Of a DNA stretch of 64,000 nt, positions 11,024-20,938 are shown one piece after another. A program made the translations under genes and the position numbers. Origin of the DNA: Calycina herbarum (Eukaryota > Ascomycota > Leotiomycetes > Helotiales > Pezizellaceae); contig LLEY01000214.1 in assembly GCA_001414485.1 (NCBI GenBank), positions 27,081-91,080 of the forward strand. The letters are read 5' to 3'. A model generated the notes under the pieces. The model saw nothing but the letters and a program-made list of their open reading frames with translations. It made no database searches and was not told the origin of the DNA. Within the stretch, counting starts at the first letter, position 1. The number at the start of each line of letters is the position of its first letter.

Positions 11024-11497
11024 TGTTTCGCCAGACTCTTTTCAAAGGTTGTTTTGCAGAAGACACAAGAGTGCCGATAAACCATTGAAGAATGTATCAG
11101 GCCTCCTAGGTGAGCCTCCTGGATGTTCTGGCCCCATGGGGCATTGCTGTGGCATTGCATAAAGTTGCATTGGAAAAAGCAACTGCCTGCAGGGGTGGCT
11201 GAAAAGCGGCATCACAATGCACCATAATAAGACGCTGCGACGCACATTGTTGGGCCGATAGGGCAATCTTTGTCGACGAAATAGCCACAGCTGACGAGAC
11301 AATAAATTAATGCTTGTCGATGTGGAGGTTGCTCATAGAATCAGAGCCTCCTAGGCTCTGTGGGAAATCAGGCTCGGAGCCTCGCCTGAACCCTCTCGTA
11401 GTTGTTTCACTGTATATATATTTACTTTCTCTGAACTTCTCAGATATTGCTTTTGGAACACCAAGTCTACATCATTCTATCAAAAACAACAAACAAA
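11024..11497. promoter_or_regulatory. Divergent promoter between the CHAT and gasdermin-like genes
   Basis: This 474-bp gap separates the two start codons. It holds a TATATATA box at 11,413-11,420, about 80 bp before the plus-strand start. It also holds a perfect 8-bp-arm palindrome, CAGAGCCT-CCT-AGGCTCTG, at 11,342-11,360. A second dyad, TCAGGC...GCCTGA, lies at about 11,368-11,389. The dyads may be regulator sites or a transcribed hairpin. No binding protein is identifiable. Confidence 0.45.
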
Positions 11498-12346
11498 ATG
11501 CCTTCGGAATCCAACATTAAACCTCGTTACTTTCTCCTTGAAGAGCCTCTTCAATCTCAACATGTTGGACGCTTCCTCGGCAGACTTGTGGCACAAAAGA
11601 ACAACCCCATCATCAATTACGAACCCGATCCCGAACTCGATTTAAACGCTATTGTTCCCGACTTGTACCCCGAAACGACCGCAGATTTCAAAGATGCCCA
11701 GAGAATAATGAACATGGGGAACTCTCGTTGGGCTTCTATCGCAATTGGCAAACTCTTGGACGTCTTTGCAAAGAGCGATTCGAACACAGGCAAAATCATC
11801 GAGTCACCTCTATTCAAGCGATATTCGATGGAACGTGTTCCTCAAAAGTTTGAAAAGTTGAAGAAGGACGTCAAGTACCGCGATTTGATGATGAAAATGT
11901 TAGAGGAAGGTGGTAAGCCTGTGGCTTTTGTGTCGGGTTTACTCACTTGCACGGATATGGATACAAAGAGCTTCTCGTCTAAAGGAATGGCAGTTGGTGT
12001 GAGCGGTGGACTACCACAGGAAGCTGTAGTTGCTGCCGGTGGCCCTCCAGGTGTTGAGTTGATGGGGTCTTTGAAAAGTTCCAACAAACATGCAAGCAAA
12101 GGGTCTGCTAAAGGAGTTGGAGAAATGATTGTTGCCATAGCCTACCACGAAGTCTCGTTGAAAAAAGACAAGGCTAATTTCTTCGGATATTCCACGCACT
12201 CCGAGCCTGTTATAAGCGAGAAGACCATCAAAGGACAAATTTCAGGCTTTTTCGGTCCTCCAGACGGGTCTTCTGAGAACGATATCGAACAGCAAATGGA
12301 AGAGGATCTGGGGTTCGAATTATGCGTTGCCAACGATGAGGAATGA
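11498..12346 (+). CDS. Gasdermin-like candidate pore-forming protein
   Basis: An intron-less 282-residue protein from the ATG at 11,498. That start fits a TATA box 80 bp upstream and an A-rich leader; an upstream in-frame ATG at 11,447 would leave almost no 5' UTR. The N-terminus (RYFLLEEPL, then GRFLGRLV and NYEPDPELDL) and the central VAFVSGLLTCTD ... GEMIVAIAYHEVSL, separated by a Gly/Ser/Ala-rich stretch at about 165-205, resemble the layout of fungal gasdermin-like proteins (RCD-1/HET-Q1 type). The tail (about 245-282) is acidic and probably disordered, a plausible inhibitory segment removed by cleavage. No signal peptide or TM segment is seen, as expected for a soluble precursor. The strongest support is its position: divergent from a CHAT protease and convergent with an NLR. 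The family call rests on recall and needs a structure-based check. Confidence 0.5.
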   Translation: MPSESNIKPRYFLLEEPLQSQHVGRFLGRLVAQKNNPIINYEPDPELDLNAIVPDLYPETTADFKDAQRIMNMGNSRWASIAIGKLLDVFAKSDSNTGKIIESPLFKRYSMERVPQKFEKLKKDVKYRDLMMKMLEEGGKPVAFVSGLLTCTDMDTKSFSSKGMAVGVSGGLPQEAVVAAGGPPGVELMGSLKSSNKHASKGSAKGVGEMIVAIAYHEVSLKKDKANFFGYSTHSEPVISEKTIKGQISGFFGPPDGSSENDIEQQMEEDLGFELCVANDEE

Positions 12347-12425
12347 TGATTTGCTTTCTGTTAAGAATGTGGGAAACATGATTGCTAACAATGCCTTCTG
12401 TATTATTCGAATGAAGCTACACTGT

Positions 12426-15400
12426 TTATTTCTGATCTTCCACCCCAGCCGTGATAAGTCCCATGGTGCTTGTAATCCCTTGTGGTTCAGAACCGCCACT
12501 CTCTTCCAAAAGCTTCTGGTTTATGTTCTGGTTTTTCTTCATTTCGCGTACATCGTTGTCATCACGACCTAAAGCCTCAATTATTCTGGGAATTACATCT
12601 TCATACATCTTTTCAGCTTCGCGAAACTCCCCCTTTTGAGTTTTGAGCACGGATAATAGACCCAACAGCTTCAATGTCCGCGGATGTGAGTCGCCTAGTG
12701 TGGAATGTGTGACGTTATACAGATCTTTATACTGTGACTCGGCTTGTTCGAATTTCCCCTGCTGTTGAAGGACGAGGCCAAGTCTCTCTGAAGGTTCTAG
12801 TGTTAGTAAATGACTTCGTCCGAAAACCAACCTCCGAGCCATGGCAAGTCGTCTCAAAAAGGCCTCTGCTTGGTCATGTTTCCCGTGCAATTGATACATA
12901 CAAGCCAGACTAGAAATGACTTCTAGTGTGAGAATATGGTTGGGACCTCGAGATTGCTCCACGGATCGGAGGTCCATCAGCAGTTGTACTGGTTGTAGCG
13001 AAACGTAAGATATCAAAGTATCTGACCACAGTGTAGATTTCATGGTTTCGGAAATTTTGAAAAAGTTTTCGGCTACTTCAAGAAGTCCTTGACGGCGACA
13101 GACGTTACCCATCAATGTCCATTCCGCATCATCCCTCGAAAGAATCGGGGCCCATTGGGAGCAAGCGACGACGTGAGGCAGGGCTATTCTGTCTGATAAC
13201 CATCTTTTAGGTGACCATTCTGGTGCATCTTTGTAAACTTTCAAAGCACGCGACACAACTGCACAAGCCGTTTTTGCGTATTCTCTGCACGATTCGTCAA
13301 TGATCTTTTCTCCTTGGATCAATGGCTCTCTTATCCGTTGTCGCAATGTGGGATGTATTGAGTACGACTTGGTTTTCTTGTCAACTCGAAGCAAAAGAAA
13401 CTTTACGAGTACATCCAAAGCATGCTCGTTGTTGTGGTTATCTACGAAGAGTCAGTATTAAACGATTAAACTCGGAATTGGAAAGGAAAATCGAAGACGC
13501 CCTCGGCAGTCCTTACCAGCAAACATTGCCTCGGGGAAACTGCTATCCGAAAGAAGTGACGAAGAAACTAGCAATTCCCATGCTTCCCTGCTTTCCTTTC
13601 TTACACAATCGACGGAAATTCCCCAAGGTACAGACGTAGCACTTTCACGCTCCTTTTCAAGTAAGTTTAAGTAGTCGTAAAGGGGTGTGTTCGTTTCAGC
13701 AATATACGTAGCGGCTTGGATTATGGAAAGCGGAATCCCGTCAAGGAGATTGACCAAATCATAGATTCTAGCTTCATATGTGGTCAGCGCCATTTTCCCT
13801 GATCGCAATATGTTGAACTTACGAGTTCTATTGGTGAGGGAGATAACCCTTTCGTTTGAGGTCCTTTTCGCCATGGTCAAAAATAAATCAACACCCCAGC
13901 GGTTATCAAGTCCACTAATCTTCAATTCTGATGTAGAGTGTGATGGCGTATCGGTTGTTCGAATCATTGGACTCCTGCTGGTTATGATGATATTTCCGTC
14001 GAGATCCCCAATAAAATCCTTCAGGTTAAAGAAACCAGATTCATTTAGGCCATCAATGATTAAGAGCCATTGATCGTTACCTTCATGTGCGAGCCACTGT
14101 CTTACTGCTCTATACAACATCTTAGAAGAATCCTGGCTGTCTAGGAAGTCGCCGTTGTCGCCAATGAGACCTTCCATGTGAAGCTCTCGCAATATTTGGC
14201 GATGCGCGGGCTCGAACAGGTCAGGATTCGGGAGATAATGACTTTTGAGCTGTCTTGCTATCTTCAAGAAAGAATTTGAGAGAGAAAACCTGTTCTCTGC
14301 ATCAATCCAGAAAATGGAGCTAAACTGAGTACGGCAGTCTCTCCAATAATAAAGAGCAAGAGAAGTTTTTCCAACCCCGGCGGGTCCAAAAATTTGGACC
14401 GCAGAGGAGGTTTTTGACAGGTGGAGCAAGCGTGTTAGTTCATCTTCTCTCCCAACAAAACTAGTCAGGTCACGGTCCGATGAAGGTGGTTCCGTGGGAA
14501 TCGAGAAGTGATTCTCCAATACAGTGCCAGTCATAATAGACGGATGCTCATCGTCCTCATACGGGGGTAAAGGTGGCTGCTTGCATGCTTGATGAAGCTG
14601 CTCCACTACTTTCATATAATCATCTTCATCGATTTTTTGAAACTTTACTAGCTGTTGGTGGTCCCTTTCCAATGGGAGTAGCCGAAAATGGTCGGAATTG
14701 AAAAGCTCGTCTGGCACTGCAGAACGTTGCGGAACTAGGATCTTCAAAAGGTTGAGTAATGTACCTGTTTTATGGGGGGAAACTTGGAACTTACAACGTC
14801 TTTGGCAGAAGCAGGTGTTTCGCAGAATGAGCAGGTATAAAACCTTGTGCTGATCGTTTTATACTGCTCAAGTTGAAGCTCAAGACTACTAAGATCTGTG
14901 TTTAGGGTTTTTAGGAAGCGCGTGTCTCTCAAAGTTGCCAGAACGGTCTTCTTAGTTAGTTCTAGCCAAGATTCCTTGTCGCTCCCCGCAAGGGGAGTTC
15001 CAAAAAACAGGACCCCAGAAGTCCGATGAACCAGCTCAGCGAACGGGCTGTTTTCCCGTGAGGCTATTATCAGGGCGCTCTTTATCAAGATACCACCTAA
15101 GCTATGACCGACGAAAATTATGCACCTGGAGCCTGCCTTGGACGTGATACGATCCTCTGAAATCGCATCTAGCAAGATTTTCGCCTGAGAAAACAGAGTT
15201 CGCTGAGCCAGATAATGTGCATTACGAACTGTTGTATCGTAGCCGTAGGTCAGGACCCTTGCTTCTGGCATAGACCTAGGAAGAAAATGTTTGGGCCAGA
15301 AAGAGTTGTTACTACTGGTCCAACTCGATTCGCGATTACCACAAAGTCCATGTACAAATATTATGCTACAGGGCCAAGTTAGCTTGTGTCATTTTCCCTT

Positions 15401-15553
15401 GAGATTCTCAAGTCGTCACAAAGCTTCAACTTACTCAACAGTCGGGTTGGTATCGGGTTCGTATAGAACCGTGAGACCGAGTTCATCTTTGGGAGCCTCC
15501 GCAGAGTCGATGGGCGCCTTCTTCCGCCATAACCACGATAACGATCGCAACAT
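12426..15553 (-). CDS. NLR-type STAND protein: lipase-like / NB-ARC / TPR
   Basis: Five exons give 959 residues: 15,435-15,553, 14,795-15,365, 13,823-14,741, 13,517-13,771 and 12,426-13,441. Every junction has GT-AG ends and the summed length is in frame. Residues of about 40-230 form an alpha/beta-hydrolase like the SesB effector domain, with IIFVHGLCGN, TYGYD and the nucleophile elbow FVGHSLGG (Ser about 128). The NB-ARC domain follows, with Walker A GPAGVGKTS (about 349), Walker B WLLIIDGLNE, an IIITSR sensor and a GIPLSI helix. The C-terminal 300 residues are TPRs (LACMYQLHGKHDQAEAFLRR, LGLVLQQQGKFEQAESQYK, LLSVLKTQKGEFREAEKMY). Fungal proteins of this build are nucleotide-switched sensors in incompatibility or immunity-like cell death. 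The gene converges on the gasdermin-like gene with 79 bp between stops. Confidence 0.88.
13772..13822 (-). other. In-frame 51-nt intron in the NLR gene
   Basis: A GTAAGT donor, an internal CTGAC branch-like motif and an AAG acceptor bound a stretch that is a multiple of three and lacks stops. Retention would only add 17 residues just before the GIPLSI segment. Splicing is likely, but the sequence alone cannot exclude both forms. Confidence 0.6.
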
Positions 15554-17339
15554 TTCACAGTATAGGTTTTTTAGGCTTTGACCGGGGATATTTGTGTGGG
15601 ATGTTATTATGCGTGCTCCGTGTTGTGAGAATGTCGTTACTTACAGTCTGTACAGTTCGTGTGTTGGGCATTTGTGAAGGAAACATGACGTTGCCGGGAT
15701 TTGAAAGATAGGATGCTTTTTTTAGGCTGAGGTCAGCTGGAACGCCTCTTTGTGAAACCCGACATGCATTACAATTAAACAATCCATTCTCTGAATTCCC
15801 CTTGCTTTAAGAACTAGAAGCTCTCCCCCAGTCTCAATGTTCACCAATAAAACAGAAACATTCTAGAATAATCACAAGCTCAAAAAACCAAACAATAAAA
15901 AATGGTTGACATTGTATTCTGGATCATATATTTCTGAAGCGCTGGAGCTGAGACGAGACACCCCAGTGACCACATACATCATGGCCGCTTTAAATCATGC
16001 CGCCCAAGCCACGAATTGTGATAAACAGCTCTGATTGGACGGTAGCTGACACAGAAGACTTATGAGGATTCTTGGACGCGCCACCAAAAAGCAGGCTCGG
16101 CAGATTATTATATCAGGCTACCGTGTAGAAAAGGTCATTACTATATGTTACGATTTCGCTTAGCTTAATAAGTGTATTAGCGAGATAGAAAGTGGGGAAT
16201 GAAGTAAATATAGTTACACAGTTTATCTTTTTTCGATTAGAAGAGAATAATTTTCACATCTAAATTCATCCGTTCTTACATTTCACTCCGAGTTGATATT
16301 TTATCCAAGTCAACCTAAACTCCCAATGTCCCTAACTTCCGAACCCTTTAAATGCGCGTTGCATTGATCGGGTTGTTTGTGTCACAGGGTGATGGAAGGC
16401 CCATTGGGTGTTCACATTGCAAAAATGTAAGGATTCGACCTTCCATTTCTTTAAGCAGAGGGGGCATTAATGTCTTTTTACTTTGTGGAAACCATGATAC
16501 CTCATCCGGTTGCTTCATGAAGAAGATGGACCACTTTTGTCCTTGGTATGTTGCCACGCATCCACCGATATATTCGCTTCCAACTTTGATCCAGCTCTAA
16601 CCCAACTCCACCTCCAATCCCATTTGCCCTCTACCATTTCCTGCTTCCCACCCTCCACAAACTCCCCCATGACTTCCGAAAATGCCCAGACCACAAGGCG
16701 CTCCAGGTCCAGGTCCCCATTCCAATTGATTTAAATGTTGGATTGTTGGTATCTTTTATTAAGATGTTTCTTGTTTGCTGCAAGAGGGCTTGGACCTCTC
16801 GATCTGAATGATGCTTAAATTTCTGAGGGGAAATTTTATCTGTCCGATCTATTGGATGAACGATTGGGGTACCCTATGGTGTAGGAAACACGGTGTTAAG
16901 TAGATAATCTCGGTTATACTTCATTAACTTGATAATTTCAAGAGTTTAGCTCTCGCGTCTCTGGGCTCCATGGCACACCTGAGTACATGAATCTGGTGGT
17001 CTGCTAGCTTCTTTTCTGTTCATAGTCTAGCCAAGAAAGATTCTGCTACATGAGTAGTTGAGAACAATTGGTTTACTTTACTTGTCTAAGTTTCTACTGG
17101 ACTATTGAACTCTAGTTATAGTTTGGTGAATTTAATATTGTCGTATCTAACTTACAAGATAATTACTAGTTTACTCGCTAATCACTAGCTTACACGTCAA
17201 TTGCCAGTTTACCCGTGACCCTTCATTTGACCCCCAAATGTTACTCAAACTGTTTGAAACTGCTATTTGGAATCTCAAATTAATGTATTGTACTAATATA
17301 CATACAGAGTTATAACTACAAGGTCCTGAAACAGATGGT
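15554..17339. other. Intergenic region without a convincing gene
   Basis: This 1.8-kb gap lies between the NLR start and the steryl-ester-hydrolase terminus. A Cys-rich plus-strand ORF at 16,352-16,600 has no recognised domain. The stretch 16,740-17,340 is AT-rich and holds the 19-bp tandem repeat at 17,162-17,218. No tRNA or other RNA gene was recognised. Confidence 0.4.
17162..17218. repeat. Three-unit 19-bp tandem repeat
   Basis: There are three consecutive 19-mers, 17,162-17,180, 17,181-17,199 and 17,200-17,218, on the consensus ATYRCTAGTTTACHCGYBA (each unit has a few differences). This is a small degenerate minisatellite in non-coding DNA. Confidence 0.7.
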
Positions 17340-17771
17340 CTATACTATGTAAATAAAGGTAGAAATACATACCTGCATCCTTTTATATAATTGTAGCATT
17401 TGGCGAACCTTTTCGTACAGTTGATGCTGTGGTGTTGTATTTTCTCGGCGACGAGTGTGTTGATCTAAAGCTTGTGAATCGACGAAGGCGTTAAAACCCT
17501 TGGATGTGTTTGGATTCAGATTTTTGGGGATAGATGGTTGAGGTTCGTGGGTGAGAACTCGATGGAGGTTTCGATGATCAGGAAAGAGGCAACCATCCTT
17601 TTCTAGTGTTGAATTGAAGAGACGCAAGTCAATAAACCCAAGGAATTCCGAGCTGGTGTTTTTGCAAGCGAGGCCATCTCTCCCCAAGACAAAATTTCGA
17701 TTTCGATTTCCAAAGTCGTGAAGACCTTCATGAGCAAACCGCGTTCGTCAGGACTTGACAGACGTGCGCCA

Positions 17772-19613
17772 TCAATCAACATCCCACCCCTCCCCTCCAC
17801 TCACATCCCCATTCCCACACCCCTCCCTCCTATCATCAACCCACCTACCCAACCCCTCACACCCCCTCGGAACCCTACACTTCTCCCTCTCTTCCCTCCC
17901 CGCAGTCCTCCACACCAAATCCCTTACTTCCCTCCCCACTCTCTCCACAACATCCGCCGCCCAAATAACATCCAGATGTTCATAATCCTTATAATACCCC
18001 ATATGAAGCACCCTAGCATCCGGTTCTTTCCCGCTCTTAAACCGATTCATTAACCTCTGTCCATCAACAAGTTGATCCTTGCCCGCGACAAAGAGAGCAA
18101 GAGGTGGGAATCTCGTATCAAACCACGGCGCGGATATTTCAGGGTTAGATTCTTCAGCCTCAAGCTCCGCCTTCGTAGCAAAAATACACCTATTCGTAGC
18201 AAATCCATTCCGCCCAAGCCACCACCTCATACTCGCACTCGAGATATAAGTAGGACTACACTGAAAACTGCGATCTCGCAACCCCCGATCCCAATTCCAA
18301 TCACTCCAGTCAAAAAGGAAGTTAAACATAATATACGCACTCCATCCATAAAGACGACTATTAAGATGGCGCTGCGCAATCATCATATAAGGCATAAACC
18401 CATGGATCCCAAAGAATGCTGTGTACAAGAAATCGGGGAGTTTGTTGACGAATTTGAAATACCATTTATCTAAAATCGGACCTCCGTAGACTGCTGGAGA
18501 AAGAGCGCAGAAGACGCTGTACTTTAGTCCCAGAGAGGGACGTTGGGTACGGGAGAGGGCGATGAAAGATTGCGTTGTGCCTTGGGAGTGAGCGACCAGA
18601 CCAAGTTTCTCGAATCCAGTTTCCGAGAGCACGCGTGAGGTGAGGGCTGGCAGGTCGCGAGTTCCCATGTCTCGCGGGGTCCAGGTCCACATCCGGGGAT
18701 CGGTGGGTTTGTACCAGGAGTGTGAGGGTTTGAAGCCGCAACGATTGGTCCCTAACCAGACGTCGTAACCGGATTTGCAAAGGTAGAAGGCAAGGGAGGC
18801 GTCGTCGTGGGAACAGAATGCTCCGGCTGATTGCATGAGGCCATGCATCATTAGAATTGGATATTTGGGTTTGAATTTTGAGGGATGTGGAAGTGGTCTC
18901 GAGGGTGGTGCGCCAGTGAAAATATCGGCTCCTCGAGCGGCTCGTTGACGGTCTGTTAAGGGGGTGTATTCTTTGGGATCGTAGACGTGGGTGAGAGTTA
19001 TGAGGAATCCATCTTCGGTGCAAACCGTGAATTCTTCAGCATCTAAGCCGACTCTTCTCGCATAGTATGCCAGATCATTTATAACTGGATCTTTTCCTCC
19101 TTCGGTGGGTATAAACTCCATTCCCGCTTGACTCTCCAGGTCAGGCTCGACTCTCCACATATGATTATCCCTGGATCGCATCTCCGCCCTTCTCGTCTCT
19201 TCCCTGAGGAATGGTCGTTTCGCATTGGGGTCTTTTCGTATTAACTTTAGAAAGTTCCCCTTTAAACTTGTTTGTATATTTGTAATGACAGCCCCCGCGA
19301 AAAGCAATCCCAGACAGCATATCGAAAGCGAGAAGGATAGAGGTCGGTAGACTAAGGATTTGAATTGTCGACTCGAACCCGTCCCATAATCTGCGGGGGG
19401 TGGGAATAATTCGTTATTTTCCGGCGATTCAAAATAATTATCGGATTCCTGGACTTTGGTCTCTGCCGAAGGGGCCGGCGGTGTTCGTCTCGAGAGTCCG
19501 CTTGTATCTATATCCGCAGGTCTGTTGAGTTTTGCTTTTCGCGAGGGCGATACCGATGCCATGTTCTGCAGTGGGAAGACATGATTCTGGGAGGGCTTGG
19601 GTTCGTCGCCCAT
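17772..19613 (-). CDS. Membrane-anchored steryl ester hydrolase / AB-hydrolase lipase
   Basis: A single-exon, 613-residue protein. A disordered N-terminus (1-85) precedes one TM helix at about 91-112 (PLSFSLSICCLGLLFAGAVI). An acid-lipase module follows, with EDGFLITLTHVYDP (about 200), MMHGLMQSAGAF (oxyanion region, about 256) and SGYDVWLGTNRCG. The nucleophile elbow is VAHSQGTTQ (Ser about 343), with GKDQLVD (Asp about 513 or 517) and DYEHLDVIW (His about 546). The order and spacing match the yeast Tgl1/Yeh1/Yeh2 steryl ester hydrolases of lipid droplets and the plasma membrane, which release free sterol. The last 50 residues are Arg/Gly-rich and less conserved in style. A sterol glycosyltransferase lies 13 kb away, but no shared regulation is implied. 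Confidence 0.9.
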   Translation of the reverse strand: MGDEPKPSQNHVFPLQNMASVSPSRKAKLNRPADIDTSGLSRRTPPAPSAETKVQESDNYFESPENNELFPPPADYGTGSSRQFKSLVYRPLSFSLSICCLGLLFAGAVITNIQTSLKGNFLKLIRKDPNAKRPFLREETRRAEMRSRDNHMWRVEPDLESQAGMEFIPTEGGKDPVINDLAYYARRVGLDAEEFTVCTEDGFLITLTHVYDPKEYTPLTDRQRAARGADIFTGAPPSRPLPHPSKFKPKYPILMMHGLMQSAGAFCSHDDASLAFYLCKSGYDVWLGTNRCGFKPSHSWYKPTDPRMWTWTPRDMGTRDLPALTSRVLSETGFEKLGLVAHSQGTTQSFIALSRTQRPSLGLKYSVFCALSPAVYGGPILDKWYFKFVNKLPDFLYTAFFGIHGFMPYMMIAQRHLNSRLYGWSAYIMFNFLFDWSDWNWDRGLRDRSFQCSPTYISSASMRWWLGRNGFATNRCIFATKAELEAEESNPEISAPWFDTRFPPLALFVAGKDQLVDGQRLMNRFKSGKEPDARVLHMGYYKDYEHLDVIWAADVVERVGREVRDLVWRTAGREEREKCRVPRGCEGLGRWVDDRREGCGNGDVSGGEGWDVD

Positions 19614-20938
19614 TTTCTATCGCCAATTGGGTATGGATTCGTCGGAGGGAGGGAATTCGAAAGCGGCATAAATGTGAATGTTTGCAATAAAATTGTACAA
19701 TATTCTGGCTAGAATATGCAGAGATCTATGTGCAGGGGCTGAAGCAGTAGCTGGTATCTATGTCTGGTTTACCTTAGCCAAGAGATAACACTAAGGTGAA
19801 TGGGACGGAAAAGCGTCGTTTCAGGGCGCTTGGAATTCCGGAGAAGAGGTAGCGGTTTGAAGAAACATCGCAAGAAGTCGCAAAGAAAAGGAGGGGTGAA
19901 ACTCGAAAGACAGGAGAGGAAAACGAGAAGATATACCTGTCGTTCTCAAAAGATGTTCATGCTGCCAAAAGAAAGGAGAGATTCTCGCTATCTTCGCGAC
20001 GGCAAAAGAAGGTGGGCTGGAGCAACCTGCCCGAGCTCGTGTCGAGTCACTGGCCTTGCGAATGACTGCGACGAAGTTTGCTGAACTTGAGTCGAGTCGG
20101 GGAGGGGAGAGGAGAGTAGAGGGGATGGTTGAGTTGGAACTGTCGCGAAAAGCAGGTGGACCATGAAGTGTGCCCATTCTTTTCATCACTTGGGCCAAAT
20201 TTTGAGACCCTGGCGATCCTTGATCCGGTGACGTCGACTATCTAAATTTAGTTCTCAACTTTGAGGCTCTGCTTCTTCAGCTGTAAACAAAAACAAAATA
20301 GGTAAATAGTGAAATCGTTGGGGGATCTTGTTTAACAATGAGATAAACGTAAACAACTTGTAACCATGAAGATAGTCTTGTGTATTGAGGATCACTTGAT
20401 AACCATTGGACTCTTCGAGACAGAAGCTGCGGAAGGTAGTCCGAGTACGGGAAAGGGGAGAAGAAAATAGTTGGTGTATTTGAAAGTGACTAAATACAGA
20501 CAAACTGAATCGAAACTGCCAAATCCAAAAGAGTTGTACGACATGGCAGTCGGGAAAGAGTTGTGAACTCAAGAGGTGGCCTAGAAATCTTTTAAATCAC
20601 ATGACCTCTAAAAAGGAGCTAAACCGCGTTCGTCACAACCTCGGCCGATGGGAAGCAGCCGAAGAGCGCAGCATTCAATCGGGGAATGGGGAAACAAAAG
20701 TCACATTCGCATTACATTACATGATCACTCCAGTGTTACCTGTCACTCCTGTCTCTGGTCACCCAGCCTGTACATACTGCTCTCCTTTTCAATCCACTGT
20801 TTTAACTCTCCCGAACACTCAAACTACTAAAGGCGGAGCTGTATTTTTGCCAACCCTCTCCTCTGAGCATGAACCAGCAACGATAGCTTGCCAACGCGTC
20901 CAGCGCAACCCTCCCCAAACCACACAAATATCGACACC
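19614..20938. other. Intergenic region upstream of PEX6
   Basis: This 1.3-kb divergent gap holds only short, low-complexity frames. No further gene, RNA or repeat is supported. It must carry the promoters of the esterase (minus) and PEX6 (plus). Confidence 0.4.

Noticed and set aside
16352..16600. Cys-rich ORF with KMDHFCPW, reminiscent of a DHHC palmitoyltransferase motif
   Set aside because: The second His is Phe, the upstream Cys/His spacing does not fit, and no TM helices flank it. Treated as chance or a remnant.
17340..17800. Minus-strand frames of 115 and 65 codons downstream of the esterase
   Set aside because: No domain, no linkage by splicing to the upstream gene, and partial overlap with its end in another frame.
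18072..19023. Several open frames inside the steryl-ester-hydrolase gene on both strands
   Set aside because: They are shadows of the 613-residue gene, whose catalytic motifs are all in one minus-strand frame.
19800..20198. Arg/Lys-rich plus-strand frame and overlapping minus-strand frame upstream of PEX6
   Set aside because: Composition is that of translated low-complexity promoter DNA. No splice-supported continuation or family motif.
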